The notes beneath the pieces are model-generated. The model saw only the letters and a list, made by a program, of their open reading frames with translations, had not been told where the DNA came from and searched no databases. The translations under genes and the position numbers were made by a program. DNA of 64,000 nucleotides from Trachythela sp. YZ-2020. Lineage: Eukaryota; Cnidaria; Anthozoa; Malacalcyonacea; Clavulariidae. Each line of letters starts with the position of its first letter. The stretch's first letter is position 1. This document shows, in pieces, positions 22,805 through 34,942 of the stretch. The stretch spans positions 62,001 to 126,000 of the forward strand of contig JADLSH010000359.1 of the NCBI GenBank assembly GCA_016169945.1. Direction: 5' to 3'.

Positions 22805-25800
22805 AATTATACTTCCCGAGCGCTCAAGCGACAAATTCTTAGGTTAACTAGCATATACAATCTTGAACTACTTATTGACAAACTTACGAGAATAACAGAT
22901 GAATCAAATACAATGATTGATCTTCTATTTGCTAATAACATTAATCGAATAGTATCCTCTGGAGTCTTACACGTGAATCTTAGTGACCACTCTCTCATCT
23001 ACTGCGTTATTAAAGCGGGAGTACGTAGAGCACCACGAAGAGTCATAGAATATAGATCGTACAAAACTTACTCAAAACAGTCTTTCCTTGCTGATCTTGC
23101 ACACGTTAACTTTGAACTTATAAACGAAGAACAAGACATTAATGTCGCCGTAGGTATTTTCAACGAAATTGTTACTGACATTGCTGACCATCATGCTCCA
23201 ATGAAGAAACTTAGGACAAAAGGAATTCAAACCACCTGCCTCACTCCTGAATTAAGCAACGCAATGCATGATCGTGACTATCACCACCGCAAAGCTGTTA
23301 AGTCAAACTCTCCTTACCACTGGAAAATGTACAAGAAGATCAAAACCTATGTTAATAAAACTGTTAAAACTTGCAAAGCGGAATATTACTCAAACCTAAT
23401 AAATAAGAATAAAGGTAACTCTGGCGAGCTGTGGAAATCCCTAAACGATATCTCTTCCCAAAAATCACACTCCTCACCTTCTTGCATTAAAGCGAATGGC
23501 GTCTCACTTACTGACCCAAAATTAATAGCTGAAACACTAAACGATCATTTTTCCACAATAGGATCCAGATTAGCAAGCAAAATAAAAGATAAACTGCAAA
23601 CGTTTTATCCAAATCACGATTCTAATCAGCAACCGACTGGACCGACTTTTAGGCCGGGAAATGAATTTGTCTTTCAGCCTATCGAAGAAAGTTATGTGTA
23701 TGGTATACTGAACAAGCTGAAAACCAACAAAGCTATAGGCCGCGACAAAATCAGTGCCAGATTACTTAAAGACTTTTCTAGTGTCATAAATGCCATTCTA
23801 ACAAAACTGTTTAACCGTTCAATTGAATCCTCAACATTTCCATCAATCTGGAAGTCTGGCAAAGTAACAGCACTCTTTAACTCTGATGACCAATCGAATC
23901 CTAACAACTACAGACCAATCACGATACTTCCAACCATTAGTAAAATTCTCGAGAAAGCAGTTCACTCTCAAGTTTACAGTTATCTTATTGACAATAAGAT
24001 ACTAACACCACGGCAGTTTGGATTTAGACCTAAACTTTCCACTGAAATTGCACTTGCACATTTTACGGACACCGTTTTAGGAAACATGGACAAGGGTTTA
24101 GTAACGGGAGCTGTTTTCCTTGACCTGTCTAAAGCGTTTGATACCGTCGATCACTTTCTTTTACTCAATAAGCTCACTTCATCTCAACAGAAACCAAGTC
24201 ACCGCTGTAGCTAATACTGCTTCCCCCTTGAAGCAAGTTCCTGTCGGAGTTCCTCAAAGTAGTGTCTTGGGACAATTACTTTTCCTAATTTATGTGAATG
24301 ATTTGCCTTCTTGTGCTAACCATTGTGAAATATCCTTATACGCTGACGATACTGTGATATATTTTTCATCAAACAATGCTCTGGATCTTGAAAGCAAATT
24401 AAACTCCGACCTTAAACGCTTATGCGGATGGTTTGACTCCAATCTTCTGACACTTAATGTTTCGAAGTGTAAATTTGTAATTTACGGTAGTTCTCGCAAG
24501 CTCGAAAAGTTTCAAAATGTCTCCATCATAGTTAACGAATCCATTCTTAATAGATTTATTTATTTATTTATTTATTAACTTCAGCCGTTTACACAACTAT
24601 AAACATATACAAACAGGAAGACGGCTCAGGAACACTAACACAGCGTGAGCCAATTACGTTAGTGACCTGTTACAAAACAAATATAAAACTTCACAATATA
24701 GTATAAATATCAATTAAACAAGATTACAGTATAGTCCATTTTATCCGAAGTAGGGAGAGCATTAGATTGAAGAGAAATAGATAAACGAAATAGTGTTTCC
24801 GTCGGTTACGACGAAATGGCGAAAAACCCAACTCTACATCGAATAAAATGAACTATATTACACGGAATATCAACTAGATTATTTAAGAACAACATTTCAT
24901 CGTTTCAGTAAGTTGTCTTGCCCTGTGGCATTTCAGACAAACTGATTTCCAAGTCTGCGGATTTTCTTGGTCAAACACGGTTAATGTTGCAGAATGATAA
25001 TAATCCAGAACACGCGATTTGAAGCTCTGAAATGACAATTCTGGCTTACGCAGCTCATCTGGAAGGCATTCCACACACGCGATACTCGTACGATATAGCT
25101 GTTCTGATGACATAGCGTTCTGACTTTAGGAATGTTGTATTTAGTAACAGAGTTATTAGATGAGCGTAAATTTATGGTTGAAGTCAGAGTGTCAATTTCT
25201 TCCGGTAGGATATCAGTTTTAATCAAGCCATGTGTGCATTTGAACAGGAATAAAATGTCAAGATATTCGTGCCAGTAACAGAGGGGTAGCATCTTCAGCG
25301 TAGCGAGTGTTGTTTTGTATGATATGTCGGTTTGGAATGGTAAAGACAGTACGAATTTGGTCGCTCTGCGTTGTATGCGTTCGAGCTCCATACACATGGT
25401 GATAGTTTGTGGACACCACACTTGTGAGGCATAAGCAAGATGAGATCTCACAAGTGTAAGGTAGATCTGACTCTTTCAAATACCTGGGAGTGACAATCCA
25501 ACAAAATCTAACATGGTCAGAGCATATCGATAGCATCAGCAAGAAGGTTAACCAACACCTTGGTCTCATTCGTCGCATAAAACATTTACTACCTCTACAA
25601 GCCAGACTCACCCTCTACAACACCCTTGTCCTTCCTCTATTTGACTACAGGGATATCGTATGGGGAGACAAAAATAACTCTACACAAATTAACCAATCTT
25701 CAAATTCTACAACATAATGCTGCCAGACTTATACTAGATCTTCCTCCCCATTCTTCTGCCACTGACGCTCTTCACACTCTTGAGTGGAAACCCCTTTGCC

Positions 25801-25860
25801 TTCGCCGAAGATACCACCGTTGTACGTACCTCTGTCTTTGGTTGACTTTGATTGCTGTCG
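22805..25860 (+). pseudogene. Non-LTR retrotransposon (endonuclease end + RT), split by a nested insertion
   Basis: Frame 22913-24214 starts within the C-terminal part of an apurinic-type endonuclease (MIDLLFANN, then LSDHSLIYC). It runs into the reverse transcriptase with KAIGRDKISARLLKDF, NYRPITILPTISKILE, FGFRPKLSTEIAL and FLDLSKAFDTVDH. A frameshift near 24190 leads to 24120-24578 with VPVGVPQSSVLGQLLFLIYV and SLYADDTVIYF. The frame is cut at 24555 by another retrotransposon and resumes at 25463 with the YLGVTI thumb region and LPLFDYRDIVWGD. A third frameshift near 25690 gives LQILQHNAARLILDL. Element ends are approximate. It is 5'-truncated and dead. Confidence 0.87.
24552..25466 (-). 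mobile_element. Nested 5'-truncated LINE insertion with AGAT duplication
   Basis: The host LINE is interrupted exactly between AGAT at 24552-24555 and AGAT at 25463-25466. The insert has an AAATA-rich microsatellite tail (complement of TTATTTATTTATTTATTTAT) at its left edge, which is the 3' end of a minus-strand LINE. Coding frames 25451-24981 and 25113-24883 give LAYASQVWCPQTI, RIQRRATKFVLSL, WHEYLDILFLFK and the C-terminal NPQTWKSVCLKCHRAR. These match the family of the copy at 18535-20104. One frameshift lies near 25100. It is 5'-truncated before the catalytic motifs. Confidence 0.9.
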
Positions 25861-27920
25861 AAGGCAGCTCACTATTCTTGACATGGCAAGGTTTCTCCAG
25901 AGTTCACTCGACCCAGTCTTTTGCGCCGACCTATGTACTGTCGAGATCTGGATCTTGCCTCTGTCAGTTGTCGTAATTCCGGGCAGAAAGTCGAGCTCAA
26001 GGATAATTTTTAAAATGGGGGGAGAGGGCGAGCAAAATATTGTATTGCGCGCGCATGTTTTGTTCCATGTGCTCTGCAAGTTCTCAACTCTCAAGATTTT
26101 ACAAGCTTTTTATTCTGGATTTCTGGATCTGACTAGATGCAAAATATACAAACATTTGTCCCGAAGAAACACAGGTAAGTATGGCTTTATTTCTTTCTGC
26201 CGATATCAATGGTAAAATTGTAAAATTGATTCCTCGGTGTGATTCCTGTATAGTAATAACGTTGTGTTGCATAGAAAAAGTAGTGATCAACATAAATTAT
26301 ACTGGTTTGCAAACTTATTTTTAAACTTTCGAATTTTACAGGCATTATGCGGGGAAAATGTATAAAAAACATAGAATGTTATTTTTTGTTAATCCTGATT
26401 ATTTTTAAGAATTTTTATGAAAATATTCATTTTTTGTTTTTTTATATGTCAATTAAAACTAAAGTATATAGTATGTTTCCTCCAAATTTTATAAGATCAA
26501 TAAATAACACTGGTATCCTGTGGTACCGTGGTATTCTGTGGCACATACATCTGTATATAAATTACAAATACATTACATGCAAACCTTCCCAGATATCAAT
26601 TAAATATTTAATAAAACATACTTCAAAATATGCCATACAATATTAACATGGTACTTGCAAAATACAGCTTGATATATTCTTATTGGCATGTGGATTCATA
26701 TCATAATGATAGATATGGCTAGCAATAAACGTTGACAACAGTACCTGAAGACTACAAAAATCATCCTGTTTAGCTCTGTACTAAAAATATTCAGTTTGTT
26801 CACAGTTTGTCGGAGAGCTCTCATAACTCCCATGGAAACCATGTGAACACAAACGGCATACACAACTATCTGGCGACTATCTCAATTTGTTTCTTTTGGT
26901 TAGCTGGAACTACTTCAACATTGTTATATATTTTTATAAGACCTGGTTTCCATTTGGTCATAAATGTTGCGAATAACTCATGTTCGACTATAAGAGATAG
27001 TCAGAATGTATCTTGTCTTTTGTGTGCTGTATGTAAATCGATCTTAACCGACTGTAGAGATCTATCAACACTCTATTACATCGGTTACCTTGATATGTTC
27101 ACAACAGTAACTAGTAAATGGAAAAAGGCTTAACACATTCTATGAAACATTCAAATAGTACAATCTTTGTGATTGCATGTTAACCTATTCTCTGTTTTAT
27201 ATAGGTCTCCCTAGGATGCTCAATGTGAATGTTACAACATACCAGTATAGTTTAACACTATATATTGAGGCAACAAAATGAGTAAATTAACCTTATTATG
27301 TGGGACTGCATTTGTTTCATGCACAACAGCTAATATCTGTGATACTCAGGTGATCATATACCATTCTACCATACACAAGCTGTACTTGAATGGTTACACT
27401 GTTACATTGTACACTGAAATGAACCACAATAATTCGTTAATATATGCGAACAATGAGTATTTAAGCTGTACATCATTTGCCTGTACTCACTTCAACCCCA
27501 GATATCTGAATGGAATCGTTTGAAACTGAAATGCATTATTGATGAGAACCACTGTCTAATTAATATTCTCAAACATTCTTAACAAATTATGAGCAATTAG
27601 AATTAGTAGCATTTCGAAATTGGCACTCACGAGAGCATGATAATGTACTGTCGAGCTATTCTCATAATTTGTAGAACAGTTACAAGCATGCTTTTTGTAA
27701 AATATATACATAATAAACTTTTACCTTGACATTCATGAATGATGTTGAATGATGTTATTCTCTATATCGCGAAATTCCGGTAAACTTTTCAAAAACTTGA
27801 AAGAATATAAAACGAAACTACTTCACTATCAAAGTTTCTGTCATCAAAGTCGACAATGACTTTAATCACAGAAACTTTGACCGTGTAAGCGAACATTTAA
27901 AGTTCAAATATATCTCTATT
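25861..27920. other. AT-rich intergenic stretch, no gene recognised
   Basis: Open frames at 26347-26646, 26807-27133 and 27278-27523 have no domain. They look like chance frames or old repeat remnants. Confidence 0.4.
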
Positions 27921-27924
27921 TTCG

Positions 27925-28050
27925 GTAAAAAGTCTTTTCGGCGAAAATTTCGTTCGTCAAGTTGTCCGTTCGTCAAAGTGTCCGTTCGACAAAATGTTCG
28001 TCGGCAAACTGTCCGTTCGGCAAAATGTCTTTCGGCAAAATGTCCGCCCA
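27925..28050 (+). repeat. Degenerate ~16-bp minisatellite
   Basis: Consecutive degenerate units close to TCGGCAAAATGTCCGT alternate between TCGTCAA, TCGACAA and TCGGCAA forms. No coding evidence. Confidence 0.75.
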
Positions 28051-28278
28051 CCGGTTTATACATATGGACTACTGCATGTATAGGAACAAGTATAACATAT
28101 TTTTTAAGTTATTGAATATTCACTGTATCATAAAAACTTTGTATAGGAAGAAAATATAACAGGTCAAGTTGTACTATGCATGATTGCATGGTAGTGGTAT
28201 TCATACAAACCGTCTTCGCTTATTGCTTTTATGCTGCGCTTTGGCAGCACTTTCCTTGCGGTAGTAACTTCTAATTGT

Positions 28279-29138
28279 AGTAGTAATATAGCTACCGTTC
28301 GACCTGGATTTTTGGGGGGAGGCGCAGGGGGCGCAAGGGGGGCGCATCATTAAATATTCAAACATCATTAACATAAAATGAGGATGAGCATCATCATTAA
28401 CATAATATGAGGTTGAGCAACATCATTAACATAATATAGGGCGGCGCATGATCATTAGAATATAGGGGGACGCATTACGTAATTAACATTAACATCATTA
28501 ATTAAACAACTCAGATTTCGCTGAAATATGGCTTTGTTATCGCGAGATTTATAAACTCCTTCTTAGTAATAAATTCGTTCTAGTGAAGTGTTTCTTAGAC
28601 AACCAATAGAGCGACACTTAACTTAGTATTGTCTTATGCGAAACAAACCGCTTTCTGAGTCGACGAAAATAGCGACCTAATAAAAAGATAGACATAGTTC
28701 TTACAGCGATGTTTCGAACGTTTTAAAAGTCCCAAATTAAAGAGGGTTTGATTCCTTCACTTGGCAAATATTTATTGATTAACATTTGTTTTACACTAGG
28801 AATGATTATTTAAGATCGAATCTTTTCATATGAGAAAACTTTTTAATATAAGGTTTTACAAACAAAATTTTCAACATAAAGTTTTAAAGATATAAATATA
28901 GTTTTTAGCGATTCGAAGATACAAGCGTAAGCATTTTGATACACGGCGTTGTCAAGGTAATCTTTCCCACGTGCAAGACACAAAAGGTTGAGGTAATTAA
29001 GAGGCGAACACGGATTTGCATGAATTGAGAATATATAATTATAGGCCACGGGGAATTATTGTACAATGTACATACAGCAGTACAGCACACACATAATTCA
29101 TTTTTAAAACACATTTATTGATTAAAATTTCTTTTACA
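28279..29138 (+). repeat. P1 left terminal inverted repeat
   Basis: About 860 bp matches, as reverse complement and with scattered differences, the sequence 54119-54643 followed by 36482-36760. Divergence indicates an old insertion. It starts with AGT, typical for Polintons. Confidence 0.88.
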
Positions 29139-29191
29139 ACGTTAGTAAGGTCTGCTCCTAAGAGTATATCGTTTAGGTGTCTTTTGTATCT

Positions 29192-29650
29192 TTAAAGAGT
29201 TTTCATATTCTTGTCTGTCTTCGGGTGATAATCTTGCAATATCCTAGGAATGTATTTTGGTCTCTCGTGAAGCAGTCTTTGTTCGTAACCTTCTCGTTGC
29301 TCTGGAGTCATCATTGCTAAATCTTTAGGTCTCCAATCTGAGGAGTCTACCCAATTGTGGAAAAAGTTGTGTTTGAGTAAGAAATGTTTGAGCAATACAT
29401 TTGTTTTGAGTCGTTGTTGATCATCTGTTGTAGGTTTTAAATCCAACATCAAATACCCATGAGGACGGCTCGTGGCTTGTTCATAACTCCTTGCCACTTT
29501 GTGTACATCCTGCTCCGATACAAGTAAAGGGGTGTTGTAGAACTGTAGATCCTCTTATGATTTTAACTGGTTCAATATGAACGTCTCCATGAATGTTCGA
29601 AGTATGGCGTTTAAGGTTACCACGTGTCGAAAATGGCATATGTCTCATAC
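29192..29650 (-). pseudogene. P1 gene remnant: zinc-finger plus probable packaging-ATPase fragment
   Basis: The open part (29497-29192, 101 aa) contains SRPHGYLMLDLKPTTDDQQ, which I associate with the C-terminal part of Polinton packaging ATPases (recalled family pattern, not searched). Upstream in another frame (about 29645-29530) a C2H2-like finger with TRGNLKRHTSNIHGD is followed by LQHPFTCIGAG, which resembles the start of an ATPase just before its P-loop. The P-loop and Walker B are missing, so the middle has been deleted and frames are shifted. It reads outward toward the left TIR. Confidence 0.5.
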
Positions 29651-29683
29651 AAACGACATGTTTACACCACGAACGTCAAGGTG

Positions 29684-30661
29684 TATCTGATACTCTCTCC
29701 TCCGCAGAGGCTTTGGGATCCAAAGTTTAATACGTGCGCTAGATGGTAATAAATAAAATGCGAGAAAATGCGCTAAACGGTAATATAATGAAGAAACCGC
29801 TAAAATTCGGAGCGCGGGCGGAGGGGAGAAACGGGAGAGGAAGGGAGAAAGCCTCTGCCTGATTTGTCAGCCAAAATGGCGAAAAACCGGGGGGTTCAAT
29901 TAATTTTTTAATTCCTGTGAAAGCAAACACGTATGTAAATTTAAAGAATTCATGCTGTCGAAGAAAATATATATTTTAACATAGCTTCGACCGTTCGACG
30001 TACAACGTTAGGCTATCATACTGTTGCGCTCTTTGTTAAAATAGTGTTTAAAGCCCATATACATCCCTGAGCCCACCTTTCGAAATGGTCTTCGCAAGCA
30101 ACTTTAAAAACATTAATAATTGTCAAAATATATCATAAAACAACTGCAATTTAATAATACCAGCGCGGTGAAAGACAGAGTTATACACAGTTTTACCAAC
30201 TGTCAACATTACACTGATTTCGTAGCATACAAACAAGCGAAATCCGCATAGCGAAATCATCGACATTCCCGGCCATGGCATACTAGGTCATGACTGGAGC
30301 GAGACTTTTCAAGAGACTTTTTCATCGTATTAGAACAATGTAATGTCAAAATATACACGTTGGCCAGTAGATCTTGGTCGGAAGTATCGTTATATTAAAA
30401 AAATGAAACATAAAACCAAAGGATTATTGAAATATACCATGGATTGTTTGTTGTTACAGATATCTTCACTTTGTCACAGATATCCTCACATTTCGGGCAG
30501 AGGCTTTCTCCCTTCCTCTCCCGTTTCTCCCTCCGGCCGCGCTCCGAATTTTTAGCGGTTTCTTCATTATATTACCGTTTAGCGCATTTTATTTATTACC
30601 ATCTAGCGCACGTATTAAACTTTGGATTCCAAAGCCTCTGCGGAGGAGAGAGTATCTGATA
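29684..30661. mobile_element. Mutator-like MITE with 9-bp duplication and long TIRs
   Basis: The element 29693-30652 (960 bp) is flanked by identical 9-bp TATCTGATA at 29684-29692 and 30653-30661. Long inverted repeats of about 170 bp start CTCTCTCCTCCGCAGAGGC and include GAGCGCG and GGGAGAGGAAGGGAG stretches (right arm as complement). Nine-base duplications with long TIRs are characteristic of Mutator-type elements. No transposase is encoded. Confidence 0.82.
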
Positions 30662-30687
30662 ATAAATCTGTAAATCCACTCAATTTA

Positions 30688-31280
30688 TCTTCCTTATTTT
30701 CCTTTTTTTTATCTTCCTTATCTTTATCTTTATCATCCTTATTTTCCTTATCTTTAACTTCTTTAACTTCCTTATCTTTATCTTCCTTATTTTCCTTATC
30801 TTTATCTTCCGTATCTTCCTTATCTTTATCTTCCTTATTTTTTCTTCCTTATCTTTATCTTCCTCATCTTTATCTTCCTCATCTTCCTCATATTTATCTT
30901 CCTTATCTTCCTCATATTTATCTTCCTTATCTTCCTCATATTTATCTTCCTTATCTTTATCTTCCTTATCTTCATCTTCCTTATCTTCCTTATCTTTATC
31001 TTCCTTATCTTTATCTTCCTTATCTTTATCTTCCTTATCTTCATCTTCCTTATCTTCCTTATCTTTATCTTCCTTATCTTTGTCTTCCTTATCTTTATCT
31101 TCCTTATTTTATCTTCCTTATCTTTATCTTCCTTATTTTTATCTTCCTTATCTTTATCTTTATCTTCCTTATCTTTATCTTCCTCATCTTCCTTATATTT
31201 AACTCCCTTATCTTCCTCATATTTATCTTCCTTATCTTCCTTATCTTCCTTATCTTTATCTTCCTTATCTCCTTATTCTT
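30688..31280 (+). repeat. Satellite of 6-9-mer TTATCTTCC/TTATCTTTA units
   Basis: About 600 bp of alternating TTATCTTCC, TTATCTTTA and CTCATC variants. It keeps one frame open by composition only (Leu/Tyr/Pro/Phe-rich product) and is not a gene. Confidence 0.92.
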
Positions 31281-31311
31281 ATATATACATGTCTTTCAAT
31301 AAGGTCTTCAT

Positions 31312-31665
31312 TACATACATACATACATACATACATACATTATTCAGCTCACTCCCAGTTGGGGATTTTCAGTGACCGATTACATTAAGTATCTCGCTAA
31401 CCTATATTATATACGTAGCCTACATGATCTATTTTTACAACATTTGTGATATTACTTTCCTAACCTGTATATCCTAACCCACCCAGTCAACTTTCCCTGT
31501 GGGGGGAAACCGGAGTGCCCGGAGAAAACCCACCACTTTCGGCAGAGCGTTGACTTGCTCTTTTCGCATGAGTGTGATGAGCATAGTCCTCAGCGAGAAT
31601 CGAACTCAAGACTCAGAGGTGAAAGGCGCTTGTCCTGACGACTGTGACCGCGACGACCTTCCCAA
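31312..31665 (-). mobile_element. tRNA-derived SINE with central GAAACCGGAGTGCCCGG domain
   Basis: Read on the minus strand, it begins with a tRNA-like head (B-box-like GAGTTCGATTCTC at about 31582-31594). It then has a central domain containing the complement of GGGGAAACCGGAGTGCCCGG (31503-31522) and ends in an (ATGT)n tail (31313-31342). Conserved central domain sequences of this kind are known from widespread animal SINEs. Target duplication is unclear. Confidence 0.6.
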
Positions 31666-31706
31666 GCACAGATTGCATATCATTTATAGAGCTCTTTATA
31701 TGTATT

Positions 31707-31971
31707 TCTAATCCAGCTCAACAACAAGCTCTGTTGAGATCTACATCTCATGAACAGATTCGGTTTCTATGTCGTTGCATAGAAAATTTTATGGACCTCA
31801 CACTTCCTAAACACACAATGGACAAACTTAGACCTTTTGAACACGATATTATTTATCTAACGAACAAAAAAAAGTGTTAAAACAAAAAAGAAGATACTTG
31901 TTCAGCGCGGAAATGGTTTCCTAAGATTGGTACTGGCTCCAATCTTAGAAGGACCTGCAGAATTGGTATAA
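31707..31971 (+). pseudogene. P1 structural gene remnant
   Basis: Two adjacent frames read as one decayed protein. The first frame gives NPAQQQALLRSTSHEQIRFL and ends in a KKK run. A shifted frame then gives KKKILVQRGNGFLRLVLAP and stops at 31969-31971. This pattern (helical N-terminal part, basic linker, glycine/hydrophobic C-terminus) fits a small, widely distributed Polinton core/virion protein as I remember the family. The 5' end was lost to the SINE. A frameshift lies near 31880. Confidence 0.5.
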
Positions 31972-31979
31972 AATGATCA

Positions 31980-32060
31980 ACATTAAATTCATATCCTCTT
32001 TACAACCATGGATATTACCAAAAGACCATCTCCTGAGCAGTGGCGACTTCAAGACATTTA
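31980..32060 (+). pseudogene. P1 gene 5' fragment
   Basis: An ATG at 32010-32012 (context ACCATGG) opens a short frame MDITKRPSPEQWRLQDI that is cut by the palindromic MITE at 32061. It may be the start of the gene whose 3' part lies at 35440-35730. The link is inference from order and orientation. Confidence 0.3.
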
Positions 32061-32166
32061 ACAATTATACCATGAGCTCGAGTCGTATATGAGCTGATAG
32101 CCGATGAGGTGCGTAGTACCGAGTCGGCTATCAGCCATATACGACGAGAGCGAATGGTATAATTGT
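32061..32166. mobile_element. Palindromic MITE, 106 bp
   Basis: ACAATTATACCAT... is inverted at the other end, and nearly the whole element pairs with itself around a short centre. Flanks TTTA on both sides may be the target duplication. Confidence 0.75.
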
Positions 32167-32181
32167 TTTAAAATATCGATA

Positions 32182-33562
32182 TTAAGGTGGCTCAATACAG
32201 TTTTTTATAAAATGGGAAATCCACGATTTAGATCCGAATATTTGGACAAGTATTACTTGTTAAAAAACAAAAAGTATTTACTGATGTAAAAGATACCAAT
32301 TTTGCAGTTAAAAACTGAATTACACTGGTTTACATGCATATGAGTAAAAATGTCTACAAACACTCCTTATTTACACGTTGTTAATTATGAAAGTTCTAGG
32401 TAAAAATGTAGCCAAACAATTATTATTTAAAACTAGAGTTGTAGGCCTTACTACCGGCCATAATAAAACTATTAGCAAACCTACTTGTCCTATGCTTTGG
32501 TATTGAAAGACAATTATCATTACGTAGAGAATATCCAGTTTTATGTCTTGGGGGAACGAGAGAATGGAGTTTATGGGATGTTTCTTCACACATTTGAACG
32601 AAAAATTTCTCGCAAATGGTCTTTCTCCGCAAAAACAGTGACAGCACCCCAGTGCGTACCAACGCATCTTCATATTTGAGATCAGGGAAGATTATACGAA
32701 GGGCTCTACGTTGAATACTCTCGATCTCGTCGCTCAAATATTGCGCCAAGCTATAGTGCCATACCTCGCACGAAAACTCTAAAATTGGTCGAACGCAGGT
32801 AGTATAAACCCGGACTAACTTGCACGCTGGAATCGAGGATCTCTTAAGTAATCGTAAGGCATACAACCGCTTCGAAGCTTTCTTGCAGATATAGTCAACG
32901 TGCTCGATCCATTTAAGATCTTTCGAGATCATGACGCCAAGTAATTTAGCATGCGGGACCACAGATATATCATGACCGTCAATGGTGATCGGCGGAAGAG
33001 CCCCGAGATCAAGGGGAGAGAACCCATCTGAAGGGTTTGAATTTTTTGACAAAAGTTACGCAACTGCCGTTGCTATGGCAACAATGATGTTTCAAGATGG
33101 CGGATATTTTGGCTTTAAAGTAATTTAACTCGAAAACGAAATCATTTCTCTTAGTATACTCAATTATTTTGACAATCTTAAAAAAATTCTGGCTAGCCAA
33201 AAATTTTCAAATTAAGTAATTGTGATTATTCGTAATAATTTTTTTCTCGCTCAACAGAATTTTTTAAATTGTCAAAATTATTGAGTATACATAAGGGAAA
33301 TCATTTTATGAAATAAAATGTGGGTCACCGATGTCGTTTTCAAGTTAAATTACTTTAAAGCCAAAATATCCGCCATCTTGAAACGTCATTGTTGCCATAG
33401 CAACGGCAGTTGCGTAACTTCTGTGAAAAAATTAAAACCCTTCAGATGTTGTTTTACATCAGTAAGATACTTTTTGTTTTTTAACAAGTAATATTTGTTC
33501 AAAAATTCGGATCTAAGCCGTGAATTTTCCATTTTATAGAAAACTGTGTTGAGCCACCTTAA
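32182..33562. mobile_element. Long-TIR foldback DNA element flanked by TTAA, carrying a nested LINE fragment
   Basis: Ends TTAAGGTGGCTCAA (32182) and its complement (to 33562) are the outer parts of very long inverted repeats. The left arm is 32186-32289 continuing at 33027-33160, and the right arm is about 33300-33558. Both arms contain GTTACGCAACTGCCGTTGCT and ATGGCGGATATTTTGGC. TTAA at both borders is the duplication type used by piggyBac-like elements (inference). The left arm is interrupted by the retrotransposon fragment at 32290-33026. There is no transposase. Confidence 0.8.
32290..33026 (-). pseudogene. Non-LTR retrotransposon C-terminal fragment nested in the TIR
   Basis: An open frame ending at 32423 gives the reverse transcriptase thumb and C-terminus: HAKLLGVMISKDLKWIEHV, RPILEFSCEVWHYSL and ESIQRRALRIIFPD. 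It sits between TACTGATGTAAAA (left) and CATCTGAAGGG (right), which are contiguous in the opposite arm apart from three bases. That defines the insertion point. It is 5'-truncated without catalytic motifs. Confidence 0.85.
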
Positions 33563-34329
33563 TTGCATTAATAGACTATTTTTGTATTGTAATGTTTTGA
33601 CAGTTTGTTTAGCCACAATCCGTTTCGTAACTTGGCCTAAAATATTCAAATGTTTTTGTTAATAATATGCTTTTGCTTTATCACTTAAAGTGAAACGGCT
33701 TTAGTCGTTTAGAAAAACATTCCTGAAGACTTGAGATATTTTTATAAAGATTTTCATGTAAAACAAGTGCTTGTTGACTGCAAAGTTATTTGTTTTTGTT
33801 TCTATTCAGTTTTCCGCAGAATTTCTATTCTGAACATGTTTTTTCGCTGCTCTTTCGGTACTAATTCCTGAAAAAGACTTTATTTAAACTAGTTTCTAAA
33901 TTATAAATCCTTTTGCTAACCTGTAAACAATTGCTGGAAATTTTTTCGTGCTGGTTTTTTCTTTATTAAGGCTCCAAAAAGTTGTTTTCGGGTTGACAAA
34001 ACTCTCAGTTATAGTTTTTGTGCCGCCATTTTGTTTTTGCTACTCACTGTATATGAGCTGTTATTATACTCTCACATTCTTTCACATACAATTGCCCAAT
34101 CATATGTCCTTGATAGGGTCACGTGCCTGTCCGACATTTTACGATGTAGGACAGGAGCATATTGGACAGTTGCTTATCGCCGCTTTTTTCCTTGTTTATC
34201 TCACCTTTCTACATGTTTTGTTAATTTTAAACACAAAACAAACGGCAGGGCGAAGTAATGTAAAACAAATAAAAGGATTTGGAAAATTGAGGTCGTTTCT
34301 TTTATCAGTTTTGTTTAAAAATAAAGCGC
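33563..34329. other. No gene recognised
   Basis: The open frames at 33948-34343 have no domain. The sequence may be P1 interior or a further insertion. Confidence 0.35.
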
Positions 34330-34942
34330 GGGAAAACCAGTGAACTCTAATAAGACTGGAACGCTAACTCCTATGATTAAGCCCTATGATTGGGTGAAGC
34401 CAAATTGATGCATAATTTGAAGCAAAAAGCGGGAACCGCGCGACTAAAATGCACTTTCAAAAGGACTAAGGCGAGTTTTGAGGAGTGGGAAATTCAGTCA
34501 AAAGTTTCTTTTTTAGCGAAAATGAGAAAGAAAAATAGTTTTTTCATCCGAATTTTTCAATTTCAAAGATTCAAACCTGGTTTTCTGGATAGTTCTAAGT
34601 AGTCTACATCCACCAACTGCAAAAACTTCAGGGGTGTCAGCTTTATATTCGAAATATTGGACAAGTTTGAAGGTGTCGATGAAAACTTCGCTCTTCAACT
34701 TTAAAAAAAATAAGGTTAAAATCTTTCTACGGTCTTGAAACTTATTTTTTACTAAAGTTCAAGTATTGTTGTTTGTTTTAAGCCTTTAATCTTGCTCCAA
34801 TGAGGATGTTTTGTGTAAGAAAATCGACGCTTTTTAGGCGGTGTAATTTCGGCTTCGGACCTTCAATGGCGGCCTTCAATTTGGCTTCAAAGATGGCGGC
34901 CGAGTTAGCGTTCCAGTCTACTTAGAGTTCACTGGGGAAAAC
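34330..34942. mobile_element. hAT-like MITE, 597 bp, perfect 8-bp duplication
   Basis: The element 34338-34934 is flanked by identical GGGAAAAC at 34330-34337 and 34935-34942. TIRs of about 33 bp begin CAGTGAACTCTAA and include GACTGGAACGCTAACTC. Eight-base duplication plus CAG ends indicate hAT. No transposase. Confidence 0.88.

Noticed and set aside
26347..27523. Several AT-rich open frames as small membrane proteins
   Set aside because: Composition is as expected for AT-rich DNA. No start context, neighbours or motifs.
30622..31302. 226-codon Leu/Tyr/Pro/Phe-rich frame resembling a membrane protein
   Set aside because: It is produced entirely by the TTATCTTCC satellite.
32182..33562. Autonomous piggyBac element
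   Set aside because: TTAA borders are present, but there is no transposase. The only coding sequence is a nested LINE fragment.
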